A stretch of DNA of 8,885 bases from Candidatus Treponema excrementipullorum (GTDB lineage: Bacteria > Spirochaetota > Spirochaetia > Treponematales > Treponemataceae): assembly GCA_018883625.1 (NCBI GenBank), contig JAHLFV010000165.1:1-8885 (forward strand), in the 5' to 3' direction. Below, one piece after another: positions 1 to 6,524 of the stretch (its first letter is position 1; the number at the start of each line of letters is the position of its first letter). The translations under genes and the position numbers were made by a program. The notes beneath the pieces are model-generated. The model searched no databases and was not told the origin of the DNA. It worked only from the letters and a program-made list of their open reading frames with translations.

Positions 1-343
1 GATCAAAACCAAAAACCACCCCGTTTCTATTCAATAGTTCAATTTTTCGCTGAAAGTTTTTGCTGTCTGCCAGTGATTTTTCTGTCAGCACGATTTGTAG
101 GGAAACAGAAAGCTCTGTCAAAAAAGCACATATTTCTTTGTCAAAAACTCCGTAGTCCACATAGAACGTATAAAAAACCTCCGGAGCTTTTTCAACAGCC
201 TGTTTCAAAAAAAACAAAAAGCTGTTTTTACTGCCGGTTATGGCATCATCGTCTACACGCAAGCTTGTAACACCCAACTCCGGCAGTTTTGACAAATCGG
301 AAAGCTCTTTCGCTGAAAAACGGTACTCTTTTGGTACTGCCAA
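1..343 (-). CDS. Partial conserved protein, radical-SAM-like barrel half without cluster motif
   Basis: The first 114 codons are visible and the C-terminal part lies beyond the left edge. I chose the TTG at 343 because GGAGGA (349-354) sits about 6 nt upstream. An in-frame stop at 392-394 limits any extension, leaving only a GTG at 373 with no good ribosome site. The protein begins MAVPKEYRFS and contains the segments GVTSLRVDDDAITG, TFYVDYGVFDKEICAFL, SVSLQIVLTEKSLADSKNFQ and IELLNRNGVVFGFD. This strand/helix alternation, with a DD motif and a final strand after 'L-N-R-N-G', reads like the later barrel half of radical SAM proteins, but no CxxxCxxC occurs before it. It lies 72 nt downstream of asnA on the same strand with no terminator between, so co-transcription is likely. 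The family call is a guess from pattern; the safe name is hypothetical protein. Confidence 0.72.
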   Translation of the reverse strand, partial: MAVPKEYRFSAKELSDLSKLPELGVTSLRVDDDAITGSKNSFLFFLKQAVEKAPEVFYTFYVDYGVFDKEICAFLTELSVSLQIVLTEKSLADSKNFQRKIELLNRNGVVFGFD

Positions 344-348
344 ATCTA

Positions 349-354
349 TCCTCC
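349..354 (-). promoter_or_regulatory. Ribosome binding site deciding a TTG start
   Basis: On the minus strand GGAGGA precedes the TTG at 343 by about 6 nt. No ATG is available in this frame upstream of the coding region, so this site is what identifies the start. Confidence 0.7.
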
Positions 355-415
355 AGTTGTATTCCAGGATCACCCTGATTTGATCTCGGTCTTACCCCAG
401 TTTTATTCTACAATT

Positions 416-1453
416 CTACAATAGAGGAATACCCACCTGGCGACATTGCTCCCGCATGACTTCAGGCCATACGCTTACCTGCGTTTCTCCGATATGAGCT
501 TTTCTCAAAAAGTACATACACAGACGGGATTGTCCTATACCGCCACCCATAGTTTGAGTCAATTCTCCGGCTAAAAGTTTTGAGTGGAAATACAACTTTT
601 TTCTGTCAGTACAATTTCTCAAAGCCAATTGTTGTTCCAAGGATTGAGGAGAAACACGAATACCCATGGAGGACAATTCAAAGGCACAATTCAGTACCGG
701 GTTCCAAACGATTAAATCGCCGTTTAATCCCCGATGACCGTCACCGGATTCCGTGATCCAGTCATCATAGTCGGGAGCACGACCATCGTGAGGCTTTCCG
801 TCGGCCAAATCGCCACCGATACCTACTACAAATACGGCACCGTATTTTTCCGCTACAATATTTTCCCGTTCTTTGGGAGTTTTATCGGGATAGGCCTTTT
901 GCAGATCCTCAGCGTAAATAAAAGTAATATCGTCCGGCAAAATAGGTTTGATTTTGTCATATCTGTCATAGATAAAAAATTCTGTCCGTTTCAGACAACG
1001 AAAGATAGAACGAACCACTTCCCGCAAATAGTACACGGTTCTGTCTTCTTCCCTGATAGCCATCTCCCAGTCCCACTGGTCCACATACAAAGAGTGAACA
1101 TTGTCCAACTCTTCGTCGGCACGAATGGCGTTCATATCTGTATAAATACCGAAACCGGCTCCCAGTCTTAAATCCGTCACTTTAACCCGCTTCCACTTTG
1201 CCAAAGAATGAACAATTTCCATGGGTGCATCATCCATATCTTTTACAGGAAAAGAAACTGCTCTTTCCACCCCGTTCAAATCATCGTTTAATCCTGTACC
1301 CTGAGGCACAAAAAGAGGGGCTGTGACCCGGGTCAAATTCAATTCCGTAGAAAGAGCCAACTGAAAAAAATCTTTTATCATTACGATGGCATGCTCTGTC
1401 TCTTTGACAGACAAAACAGGACTATAGTTTTGAGGAATAACAAGGTCAGACAT
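416..1453 (-). CDS. asnA: Aspartate-ammonia ligase (ammonia-dependent asparagine synthetase A)
   Basis: Converts aspartate, ammonia and ATP to asparagine, AMP and pyrophosphate in the cytoplasm. At 345 residues it is close to the family's usual ~330, and it looks complete. The class II aminoacyl-tRNA-synthetase-like fold is recognisable: HSLAKWKR at 82-89, VDQWDWE at 124-130, an aspartate/glycine-rich stretch around 213-246 (GGDLADGK, ESGDGHRGLNGD), FELSSMGIRV at 258-267, and the motif-3-like GGGIGQSRLCM at 303-313 for ATP binding. The ATG at 1453 is preceded by GGGAGGG (1459-1465), 5 nt away. It is divergent from pta and probably heads a short operon with the partial gene at 1-343. A palindrome overlaps its likely -10 box, suggesting local repression. 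Use of free ammonia, not glutamine, is known for this family. Confidence 0.97.
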   Translation of the reverse strand: MSDLVIPQNYSPVLSVKETEHAIVMIKDFFQLALSTELNLTRVTAPLFVPQGTGLNDDLNGVERAVSFPVKDMDDAPMEIVHSLAKWKRVKVTDLRLGAGFGIYTDMNAIRADEELDNVHSLYVDQWDWEMAIREEDRTVYYLREVVRSIFRCLKRTEFFIYDRYDKIKPILPDDITFIYAEDLQKAYPDKTPKERENIVAEKYGAVFVVGIGGDLADGKPHDGRAPDYDDWITESGDGHRGLNGDLIVWNPVLNCAFELSSMGIRVSPQSLEQQLALRNCTDRKKLYFHSKLLAGELTQTMGGGIGQSRLCMYFLRKAHIGETQVSVWPEVMREQCRQVGIPLL

Positions 1454-1477
1454 AGGAACCCTCCCAAAAAAAAGATG

Positions 1478-1511
1478 GGTGATTTTATCACCAACAAGTA
1501 ATATTTGTAAA
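1478..1511 (-). promoter_or_regulatory. Putative asnA promoter with palindromic operator over the -10
   Basis: Reading the minus strand, TTTACA (1506-1511) is followed after 16 nt by GATAAA (1484-1489). The -10 lies inside a perfect palindrome, GGTGATAAAATCACC (1478-1492; 6-bp arms, 3-nt centre). A start point just downstream would leave a leader of only about 20-25 nt, enough for the ribosome site. The palindrome is seen directly; the promoter and operator roles are inferred. Confidence 0.45.
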
Positions 1512-1560
1512 GATAATGGAAATTATTTTTTTTACTTGATAAAATTGTAGGATAGGTCTA

Positions 1561-1571
1561 TGCTATACAAT
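1561..1571 (+). promoter_or_regulatory. Putative pta promoter (-10 region)
   Basis: TGCTATACAAT contains an extended -10 (TG-n-TATACA) and, two bases on, TACAAT, a 5/6 match to TATAAT. No -35 stands at ideal spacing; TTGTAG (1545-1550) and TTGATA (1536-1541) are off by several bases. A start near 1577 would give a leader of about 24 nt. The pta ribosome site is AGGGGA (1588-1593), 7 nt before the ATG. Confidence 0.45.
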
Positions 1572-1600
1572 AATAGTTCAAATATACAGGGGAACAATCT

Positions 1601-2605
1601 ATGGATTTTGTTACAGAGATGAAAAAAAAGGCAGTAGAATATCAAAACAGTATTGTATTGCCGGAAGGAACAGAAGAACGGACCATCAGAGCTGCAACAC
1701 AGATTTTGGCAGAAAAACTGGCAAAAGAAGTAATTCTTTTGGGTAATCCTGAAGAAATCAAAAAAGTTGCCGCAGAAAAAGGAGTATCTACTGATGGTAT
1801 TACTTTACTGGATCCTACCACATCAGAATGGTTGGGTGATTTTGCCAATGAGTATTATGAACTGAGAAAGAAAAAGGGTATGACTCCCGAACAGGCAGCT
1901 CAAGATATTAAACACTTTTTGCGTTTCGGTGCCATGATGGTTCGAAAAGGCAAGGCAGACGCTATGGTTGCCGGAGCCCTTTCTTCCACTGCAGATGTTT
2001 TGCGGGCAGGACTCACCATTATCGGAACAGCTCCCGGAACAAAGACAGCTTCTTCTTGCTTTGTTATGGATACACACAACAGTGCATGGGGTTCAGACGG
2101 ACTGATGATTTTCTCAGACTGTGCCGTAATTCCCGTGCCTAATTCCCAGCAATTGGCAGATATTGCAGTGTCCGCCGCCGACTCTTGCCGACAGATGATC
2201 GGTGCAGAACCGGTTGTGGCTATGTTGTCCTTTTCCACAAAGGGCTCCGGCGGAAAAGACGAAAATGTTCTGCGAGTTCAGGAAGCAGTGCAACTGGCAA
2301 AAGAAAAGGCTCCCGAATTATTGTTGGACGGAGAATTGCAAGCTGATGCCGCTCTTATTCCTTCCGTAACGGAAAAGAAAGCTCCCGGTAGCCCCATTAC
2401 CGGTAAAGTAAACACTTTGGTATTCCCGGACTTGGGAGCCGGAAATATCGGTTACAAACTGGTACAGCGCCTTGCCGGAGCAGATGCGTACGGTCCTTTC
2501 TTGCAGGGATTTGCAAAACCCATCAGCGATTTGTCACGGGGTTGTTCTGCAGAAGACATTGTTGCCACAGTTGCAGTAACTCTGGTACAGGCCGGTAAAA
2601 AATAA
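1601..2605 (+). CDS. pta: Phosphate acetyltransferase (short form)
   Basis: Interconverts acetyl-CoA plus phosphate and acetyl phosphate plus CoA; with acetate kinase this yields ATP from acetyl-CoA in fermenters. At 334 residues it matches the short single-domain Pta class without the N-terminal regulatory domains of the long enterobacterial form. Recognisable segments are VLPEGTEERTIRAA (19-32), ADAMVAGALSSTADVLRAGL (119-138), GSDGLMIFSDCAV (164-176), LSFSTKGSGG (209-218), and the C-terminal DLGAGNIGYKLVQRLAGADAYGP (277-299, quoted only as a region). Catalytic residues equivalent to Ser309, Arg310 and Asp316 of the Methanosarcina enzyme fall at Ser312, Arg313 and Asp319. It has its own promoter and its own terminator, so it is likely monocistronic. 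No ackA is in the window. Confidence 0.97.
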   Translation: MDFVTEMKKKAVEYQNSIVLPEGTEERTIRAATQILAEKLAKEVILLGNPEEIKKVAAEKGVSTDGITLLDPTTSEWLGDFANEYYELRKKKGMTPEQAAQDIKHFLRFGAMMVRKGKADAMVAGALSSTADVLRAGLTIIGTAPGTKTASSCFVMDTHNSAWGSDGLMIFSDCAVIPVPNSQQLADIAVSAADSCRQMIGAEPVVAMLSFSTKGSGGKDENVLRVQEAVQLAKEKAPELLLDGELQADAALIPSVTEKKAPGSPITGKVNTLVFPDLGAGNIGYKLVQRLAGADAYGPFLQGFAKPISDLSRGCSAEDIVATVAVTLVQAGKK

Positions 2606-2638
2606 TACTGTTTTTTACAATCTGAATTTGTAGAAAAT

Positions 2639-2677
2639 AAAAACTGTCTGTGACTTATACTTCACAGGCAGTTTTTT
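2639..2677 (+). terminator. Intrinsic terminator of pta
   Basis: AAACTGTCTGTGA (2641-2653) pairs with TCACAGGCAGTTT (2662-2674), 13 bp with one G-U pair. The loop is 8 nt, flanking A and T runs extend the stem, and the T-run continues to 2677. It stands 35-70 nt after the pta stop. Confidence 0.85.
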
Positions 2678-2751
2678 ATGCATAATTTTCGAACTTACGG
2701 TTCAAACTTTTTTATCCCTAAAACGCAATACTTCCATTCTATGTTGTTAGT

Positions 2752-2765
2752 ACGTGTGTACACGT
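2752..2765. repeat. Short near-palindrome upstream of the metal-binding lipoprotein gene
   Basis: ACGTGT-GT-ACACGT: two perfect 6-nt inverted arms around a 2-nt centre, in the otherwise plain region between the pta terminator and the next gene. It could be an operator half or chance; nothing else in the window repeats it. Confidence 0.3.
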
Positions 2766-2805
2766 GTTTGTTACGTTTTTTTCGGTATTGTAGGTAGCCA
2801 ATTTT

Positions 2806-2820
2806 GATAATAATCATTAT
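2806..2820 (+). promoter_or_regulatory. Fur-box-like AT-rich palindrome overlapping a candidate -10
   Basis: GATAATAATCATTAT resembles a contracted Fur-family box, with ATAAT and ATTAT as inverted arms. GATAAT at its left end is also a 5/6 match to a -10 box. It ends 9 nt before the ATG at 2830. No good -35 is seen. The location in front of a predicted Zn/Mn-binding lipoprotein makes a metal-responsive repressor (Fur/Zur type, or a DtxR-type such as TroR) plausible, but which one cannot be told. Confidence 0.4.
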
Positions 2821-2829
2821 ATTTATCCC

Positions 2830-3741
2830 ATGAAAAAAAAGATTCTACCTTGCAGTGCGTTTTTTTACGTTGCCATTGCCTTGATTGTAACATTCGTATT
2901 CGGTTGTAAAAGGGAAGAGACTTCCGCAAAAGACGAAAAATCAAATGACCACTTGGTGGTGACTGCAACCTTTTATCCCATGTACATCATGTTACTTAAT
3001 ATTACCGAAAATATTCCAGACATTGAGTTAAAACTTTTGGCTCCTGCAGAAACAGGATGTCTTCACGACTACCAATTATCCACGGCAGATATGAAAACAA
3101 TTATATCCAGTGATGTAATTGTAGCCAATGGAGCCGGCATGGAAGATTTTCTAGAAAAAGTTTTGGAAAGTCAAAAAAATTGTCCAATAATCGAAGCGGC
3201 ACAGGGGTACCCTTTATTGGAAGATAATCCCCATGTCTGGGTATCTTTAAAAGGAGCCATGTACGAAGTTGACCACATTGCAACAGCTTTGTCCGAACTT
3301 GACCCGGATCATCAAGCATTATATCAGAATAATGCAAAAACCTACATCCAAAAGTTACAGAATTTGTACGACAAAATGAACAATCTTCTGACATCTTTTT
3401 CAGACATTCCGATAGTAACTTTTCATGAAGCGTTCCCCTATTTTGCCCAAGACTTTGGACTGCATATTGTGGAAAATGTGGAAACAGATCACGGACATGA
3501 ACCCAGTCCCAAAGAATTATCGGAATTGATACAAAAACTTACTCAGTTAAAAAATGACGGAAAAAAGCCGGTACTTTTTGTAGAAAAAGACCAAACCACA
3601 GACAGTGCAGATATCATAAGTTCAGAAGCAGATATTCCACTTTATTATTTGAATTCCACCGTAACAGGAGAGCTGAATCAAGATGCGTATATCAGAGCCA
3701 TGGAATACAATCTGGAGGAAATACTTAAAGCCTTTAGATAG
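2830..3741 (+). CDS. Zn/Mn ABC transporter substrate-binding lipoprotein (ZnuA/TroA family)
   Basis: Predicted to bind a divalent metal outside the inner membrane and deliver it to an ABC permease. The 303-residue protein has a lipoprotein signal: KKK n-region, hydrophobic stretch 10-22, and VFGC with the lipidated Cys at 26. The cluster A-I fold is recognisable, with metal-ligand histidines at His79 (CLHDYQLS), His135 (NPHVWVS) and His199 (TFHEAFPYF), and a short His-containing loop, TDHGHEPSP, at 219-227. The fourth, acidic ligand of TroA/ZnuA (Asp279 in TroA) aligns with Asn275 in LYYLNSTVTGE, an apparent substitution; Glu281 may serve instead. The ATG at 2830 has no Shine-Dalgarno, but the signal peptide supports it. 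No permease or ATPase gene adjoins it, which is unusual because these are normally co-operonic. Zinc and manganese cannot be separated from sequence alone. Confidence 0.9.
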   Translation: MKKKILPCSAFFYVAIALIVTFVFGCKREETSAKDEKSNDHLVVTATFYPMYIMLLNITENIPDIELKLLAPAETGCLHDYQLSTADMKTIISSDVIVANGAGMEDFLEKVLESQKNCPIIEAAQGYPLLEDNPHVWVSLKGAMYEVDHIATALSELDPDHQALYQNNAKTYIQKLQNLYDKMNNLLTSFSDIPIVTFHEAFPYFAQDFGLHIVENVETDHGHEPSPKELSELIQKLTQLKNDGKKPVLFVEKDQTTDSADIISSEADIPLYYLNSTVTGELNQDAYIRAMEYNLEEILKAFR

Positions 3742-3823
3742 GTAATTTTCTCCCATTCGATAGAGATTTTTGATTTTTACCACTTAATTAAAAAAAAGCT
3801 ATTAAAAGCGGGGATATTATCTC

Positions 3824-3852
3824 TTGCGGATTAATACTTTTTATGTTATCAT
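3824..3852 (+). promoter_or_regulatory. Putative ferredoxin promoter
   Basis: TTGCGG (3824-3829), a 17-nt spacer, then TATCAT (3847-3852), a 5/6 match to the -10 consensus. A start near 3859 gives a leader of about 24 nt containing the ribosome site AGGGGG (3870-3875). TATACT at 3860-3865 is an alternative -10, but it would place the start inside the ribosome site. Confidence 0.5.
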
Positions 3853-3882
3853 CGTGTCATATACTTTATAGGGGGTGTCAAC

Positions 3883-4053
3883 ATGGCATATAAAATTTCT
3901 GATGCTTGCGTTAACTGCGGATCTTGCGAACCTGAATGTCCTGTTTCAGCAATCAGCGAAGTGGACGGAAAAAGAGAAATCGATGCAGGTACATGTATAG
4001 ATTGTGGTACATGTGCAGGTGTTTGTCCGACAGAAGCTATCAGCCAGGCATAA
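3883..4053 (+). CDS. 2[4Fe-4S] ferredoxin, 56 residues
   Basis: A small, low-potential cytoplasmic electron carrier of clostridial type. The whole protein is two mirrored cluster motifs: Cys9, Cys12, Cys15 and Cys19 (CVNCGSCEPEC-P) and Cys38, Cys41, Cys44 and Cys48 (CIDCGTCAGVC-P). Each CxxCxxC is completed by the CP of the other half. Length equals the usual ~55 residues, so it is complete. AGGGGG lies 7 nt before the ATG and a fair promoter stands upstream. In a fermentative anaerobe it would typically accept electrons from pyruvate:ferredoxin oxidoreductase or serve hydrogenases; no partner gene is adjacent, so the partner is not shown. It might conceivably also be read through into the downstream membrane-protein gene, since no terminator is visible after its stop. 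Confidence 0.96.
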   Translation: MAYKISDACVNCGSCEPECPVSAISEVDGKREIDAGTCIDCGTCAGVCPTEAISQA

Positions 4054-4161
4054 GTTTTCTGTTTTAAAATCAGGTTCAGTTGAGAGTGATTCGTTTCTTG
4101 TCGGATGTGTTCGGCATGTTTGATTCTTCTCAGTGAGCCTGTTTTATTTTGGTGTTCTGGA

Positions 4162-4584
4162 ATGTTATTAAAAAATATTTTTGCCGGGTACGGAAAGTTG
4201 TTTTTATCCCTGATCAAAGTTATGGGATTGTTCTTGTTGTGCGGATTGTTTGCTTTGGTGATAGTGTTGCCACTGTGGAAGTTTGCAGTCTCCCAACCTC
4301 AGATGTATACTTTTTTTGTTCTTACACTTGTTGCCTTGGGTGTAGTTTTTTTTGCTTTCCGTAGTATTAAGTTGTTTTTTACAAAGGAGTCAGACACTCA
4401 ACAGTTAAAAGCACACTATTCCCGATTTTTTCTTAAAGTCGGAAAAGTTGTTCTTGTTTTTTTAGGTGTTGTAGGTGTTCTGTACCTTGTATTGATCAAT
4501 AAGGTTGCCCTTGCGCTTTTGCTTTTGCTTTTGGTAGCTTTTTTATATGGAATTTTAGCCTTTGGAATGGGTAAAAAAGATTGA
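4162..4584 (+). CDS. Small membrane protein with four predicted helices
   Basis: No family recognised. From the ATG at 4162 (GGTG at 4151-4154 as a weak ribosome site, 7 nt away) the protein has 140 residues. Four hydrophobic stretches fall at about 17-40, 48-69, 88-111 and 115-135. A polar loop with KESDTQQLKAHYSRF lies between helices 2 and 3, and the C-terminus is GMGKKD. An in-frame ATG at 4105 would add 19 residues (MCSACLILLSEPVLFWCSG) with no ribosome site, so I prefer the shorter form. Its 3' end overlaps the TTG start of the LysM-M23 peptidase gene by 23 nt, suggesting translational coupling and a shared envelope role. A membrane partner or anchor for the downstream exported proteins is possible but only inferred from order. 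Confidence 0.8.
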   Translation: MLLKNIFAGYGKLFLSLIKVMGLFLLCGLFALVIVLPLWKFAVSQPQMYTFFVLTLVALGVVFFAFRSIKLFFTKESDTQQLKAHYSRFFLKVGKVVLVFLGVVGVLYLVLINKVALALLLLLLVAFLYGILAFGMGKKD

Positions 4585-5482
4585 TAAAAATATCTGTATT
4601 GTAGTTCTCTTTTGTTGCTGTATTGTTGCTGCATCAGCACAGGAATATTCTGTTCATGTGGATATGATAAAACACATTCCAACCTTAAATCCCCGGGATC
4701 AGGTATTTATCCAGTACATGAAAGAGGTAGAGAAGTCTTATCAAGACATAGCTGCCAGGCGTGATTATGTTGTAGGTTTTTACAAATATACAGTCACGAA
4801 TGAAGACACATTGGTTCTTATTGCAGCTCGATGTTCTATTCCCTATGAAGAAATAGCCATAATCAATCAAATAGATTCCCATGATACTCCTCTTACAGGA
4901 AAAACCCTTTTATTACCAAATGCTCCCGGACTTTTTGTCCCAAAAGATCCCACTTCAAATTTAGGAATTTTGGTTAAGTCTCGGCTTTACGACGAAACAA
5001 ACACAAACTGGTACAACATTTCAGGAAGAATATATCAATATTTTAACGAGGAACGTCTTACTCCCACCGAGAGAGCTTATTTTCTTGACACAACATTGAG
5101 AATTCCTCTCGACAGTCATGTATTGACCTCCGATTTTGGTATTCGGGAAAGTCCTATTTCCGGTATGGAACATTTTCACAAAGGGATAGATTTGGCAGCA
5201 CCCATGGGCTCCTCAGTATATGCTTGTAAAGCCGGTACAGTGGCTATTGCCGGGGTAGACAATGTTTACGGAAACTATATAATTCTAGATCATGACAACA
5301 AAACCCAAAGTGTGTATGCTCACCTATCCGCTATAGAGGTAGAAACAGGTGAGAAAGTAAACAAAGGTCACATTATAGGAAAAGTAGGAAGTACAGGTGC
5401 CTCTACGGGGCCCCATCTTCATTTTGAAATCAGGGTAAACGGATCGGCGCAGGATCCAAGAAGGTTATTGCCTTCCATTTGA
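4562..5482 (+). CDS. Exported LysM and M23 (LytM-type) metallopeptidase
   Basis: Predicted zinc endopeptidase cutting peptide bridges of peptidoglycan outside the inner membrane. The signal peptide is residues 1-26 (KKIDK, hydrophobic 11-22, then AASA before Gln27). A divergent LysM domain spans about 73-126 (YKYTVTNEDTLVLIAARC to LTGKTLLLPNAPG), binding glycan. The M23 domain spans about 186-302: His206 and Asp210 (HKGID) with His287 are the Zn ligands, and His254 (YAHLS) and His285 (PHLHFE) are the catalytic histidines by analogy with LytM. All are present, so activity is expected. The only workable start in this frame is TTG at 4562, because TAG at 4556 blocks extension. It lies inside the preceding gene and has no strong ribosome site, so initiation probably depends on coupling. 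The next gene starts 7 nt after its stop. Confidence 0.92.
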   Translation: MEWVKKIDKNICIVVLFCCCIVAASAQEYSVHVDMIKHIPTLNPRDQVFIQYMKEVEKSYQDIAARRDYVVGFYKYTVTNEDTLVLIAARCSIPYEEIAIINQIDSHDTPLTGKTLLLPNAPGLFVPKDPTSNLGILVKSRLYDETNTNWYNISGRIYQYFNEERLTPTERAYFLDTTLRIPLDSHVLTSDFGIRESPISGMEHFHKGIDLAAPMGSSVYACKAGTVAIAGVDNVYGNYIILDHDNKTQSVYAHLSAIEVETGEKVNKGHIIGKVGSTGASTGPHLHFEIRVNGSAQDPRRLLPSI

Positions 5483-5489
5483 GGTTGAT

Positions 5490-6482
5490 ATGAAAAAAAC
5501 ATATTATATTTTCCCGTTATTACTGATTTTTTTTATATGTACAGGCCGTATATACGGCGACTCTTTTCGGGTACGAAAAACCGTTGAAGTTGAAGTTCCT
5601 CCATCAGGAACAGTTGTTTGTTCAGCAGGAATTTATGATGCTTTGGCCATAAAGTTGCCCAAAGATACAACATTTTTGCAAGGTATAGAATTGGAAATAA
5701 AGATTCCTGAAGTTATTTCCCGATACAGAGGCTCTGTAGCTTATTCTCTATATACGGACGTCACTCCCGTTCCAACAAAAAAAACAATAGACTACACAGG
5801 GACACAACAGTATTTAGATGTTATTCCTAGTAAATTGAGTATGATCCTTACTATTCCTCTCATAGAGTATGATAAAAGTAAAGATCCTTACACGGAAACA
5901 TTACCGCTTGTTTATGATTTGCAGTCACCCTTTGTTTTTTTAAGATTTCAACTGGTAATGAAAGGAATTCCGGAGAACTATGACTCGGAAAATTTTAGCA
6001 TAACGGTGAAGCCTATATATCAAAATAAAGGAATTATGTCCTTAGAGGTACAATATCCCCTTAATCAAAACAACGAAGTAATTCAGGCTCCATATACGGT
6101 GTATATAGACGACAAACAGGTAACTCTGGATAACAACAGAATTATTTTGACCTCAGGCCCTCATTATGTATCCATAGTGTCTGACTCTTACAGAAATGAA
6201 ACAAGGACATTTACCATAGAACAGGCAAAAACCACACAGATAACGGTTGCTTTACGAGATGTGGCTCCTACATTGCAATTTGTGGCTCCAAATAGTGCAC
6301 AGATCTACCTTGATAATATCCTTGTTGAAGAACCGACTAAAGAGATGATAATCAGTCAAGGAGAACATTCCATTAGAATTGTCGTAGGAGACTACGAAGT
6401 GGTAAAAGTCCTTCAGGCAATGAATGGACGAAGCTACACTATTCATGCACAATTGGATGTAGATATAGAAGAAACCCCCTAA
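5490..6482 (+). CDS. Exported protein with C-terminal PEGA-like repeats
   Basis: A periplasmic or surface-exposed protein of unknown specific role. A signal peptide covers 1-23 (MKKTYYIFPLLLIFFICTG, cut near IYG-D). The middle (25-195) is beta-rich, with no family I can name. Two PEGA-like repeats follow: about 204-255 (VYIDDKQVTL, SGPHYVSIVSDSYRNETRTF) and about 262-322 (IYLDNILVEEPTKEM, GEHSIRIVVGDYEVVK). Each has the pattern of a short strand, 'D/N' turn, G-H-short strand and hydrophobic strand. PEGA domains are often found in cell-envelope proteins. GAGG (5481-5484) overlaps the M23 gene's stop codon, 5 nt before the ATG, so the two are co-translated. The pairing suggests it acts with the peptidase at the envelope; this is inference. 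Confidence 0.85.
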   Translation: MKKTYYIFPLLLIFFICTGRIYGDSFRVRKTVEVEVPPSGTVVCSAGIYDALAIKLPKDTTFLQGIELEIKIPEVISRYRGSVAYSLYTDVTPVPTKKTIDYTGTQQYLDVIPSKLSMILTIPLIEYDKSKDPYTETLPLVYDLQSPFVFLRFQLVMKGIPENYDSENFSITVKPIYQNKGIMSLEVQYPLNQNNEVIQAPYTVYIDDKQVTLDNNRIILTSGPHYVSIVSDSYRNETRTFTIEQAKTTQITVALRDVAPTLQFVAPNSAQIYLDNILVEEPTKEMIISQGEHSIRIVVGDYEVVKVLQAMNGRSYTIHAQLDVDIEETP

Positions 6483-6524
6483 AACCCATTAAAGATTTTT
6501 GATATTCTGCCGATAGTTAAGTAT

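Noticed and set aside
734..1171. 145-codon open frame on the plus strand inside asnA
   Set aside because: It lies wholly antisense to the strongly supported asnA gene, has no ribosome site and has no recognisable domain.
1823..2238. Two minus-strand open frames inside pta
   Set aside because: They are antisense to pta, which matches its family end to end; the translations have no domain pattern.
2649..2668. TGTGA-n8-TCACA resembling a CRP site
   Set aside because: The spacer is 8 nt, not 6, and the element is the stem of the pta terminator, which explains it fully.
4149..4364. 71-codon plus-strand frame overlapping the membrane protein gene
   Set aside because: It is in a different frame from the 4-helix protein, is Cys-rich noise, and ends without linking to the downstream coupled gene.
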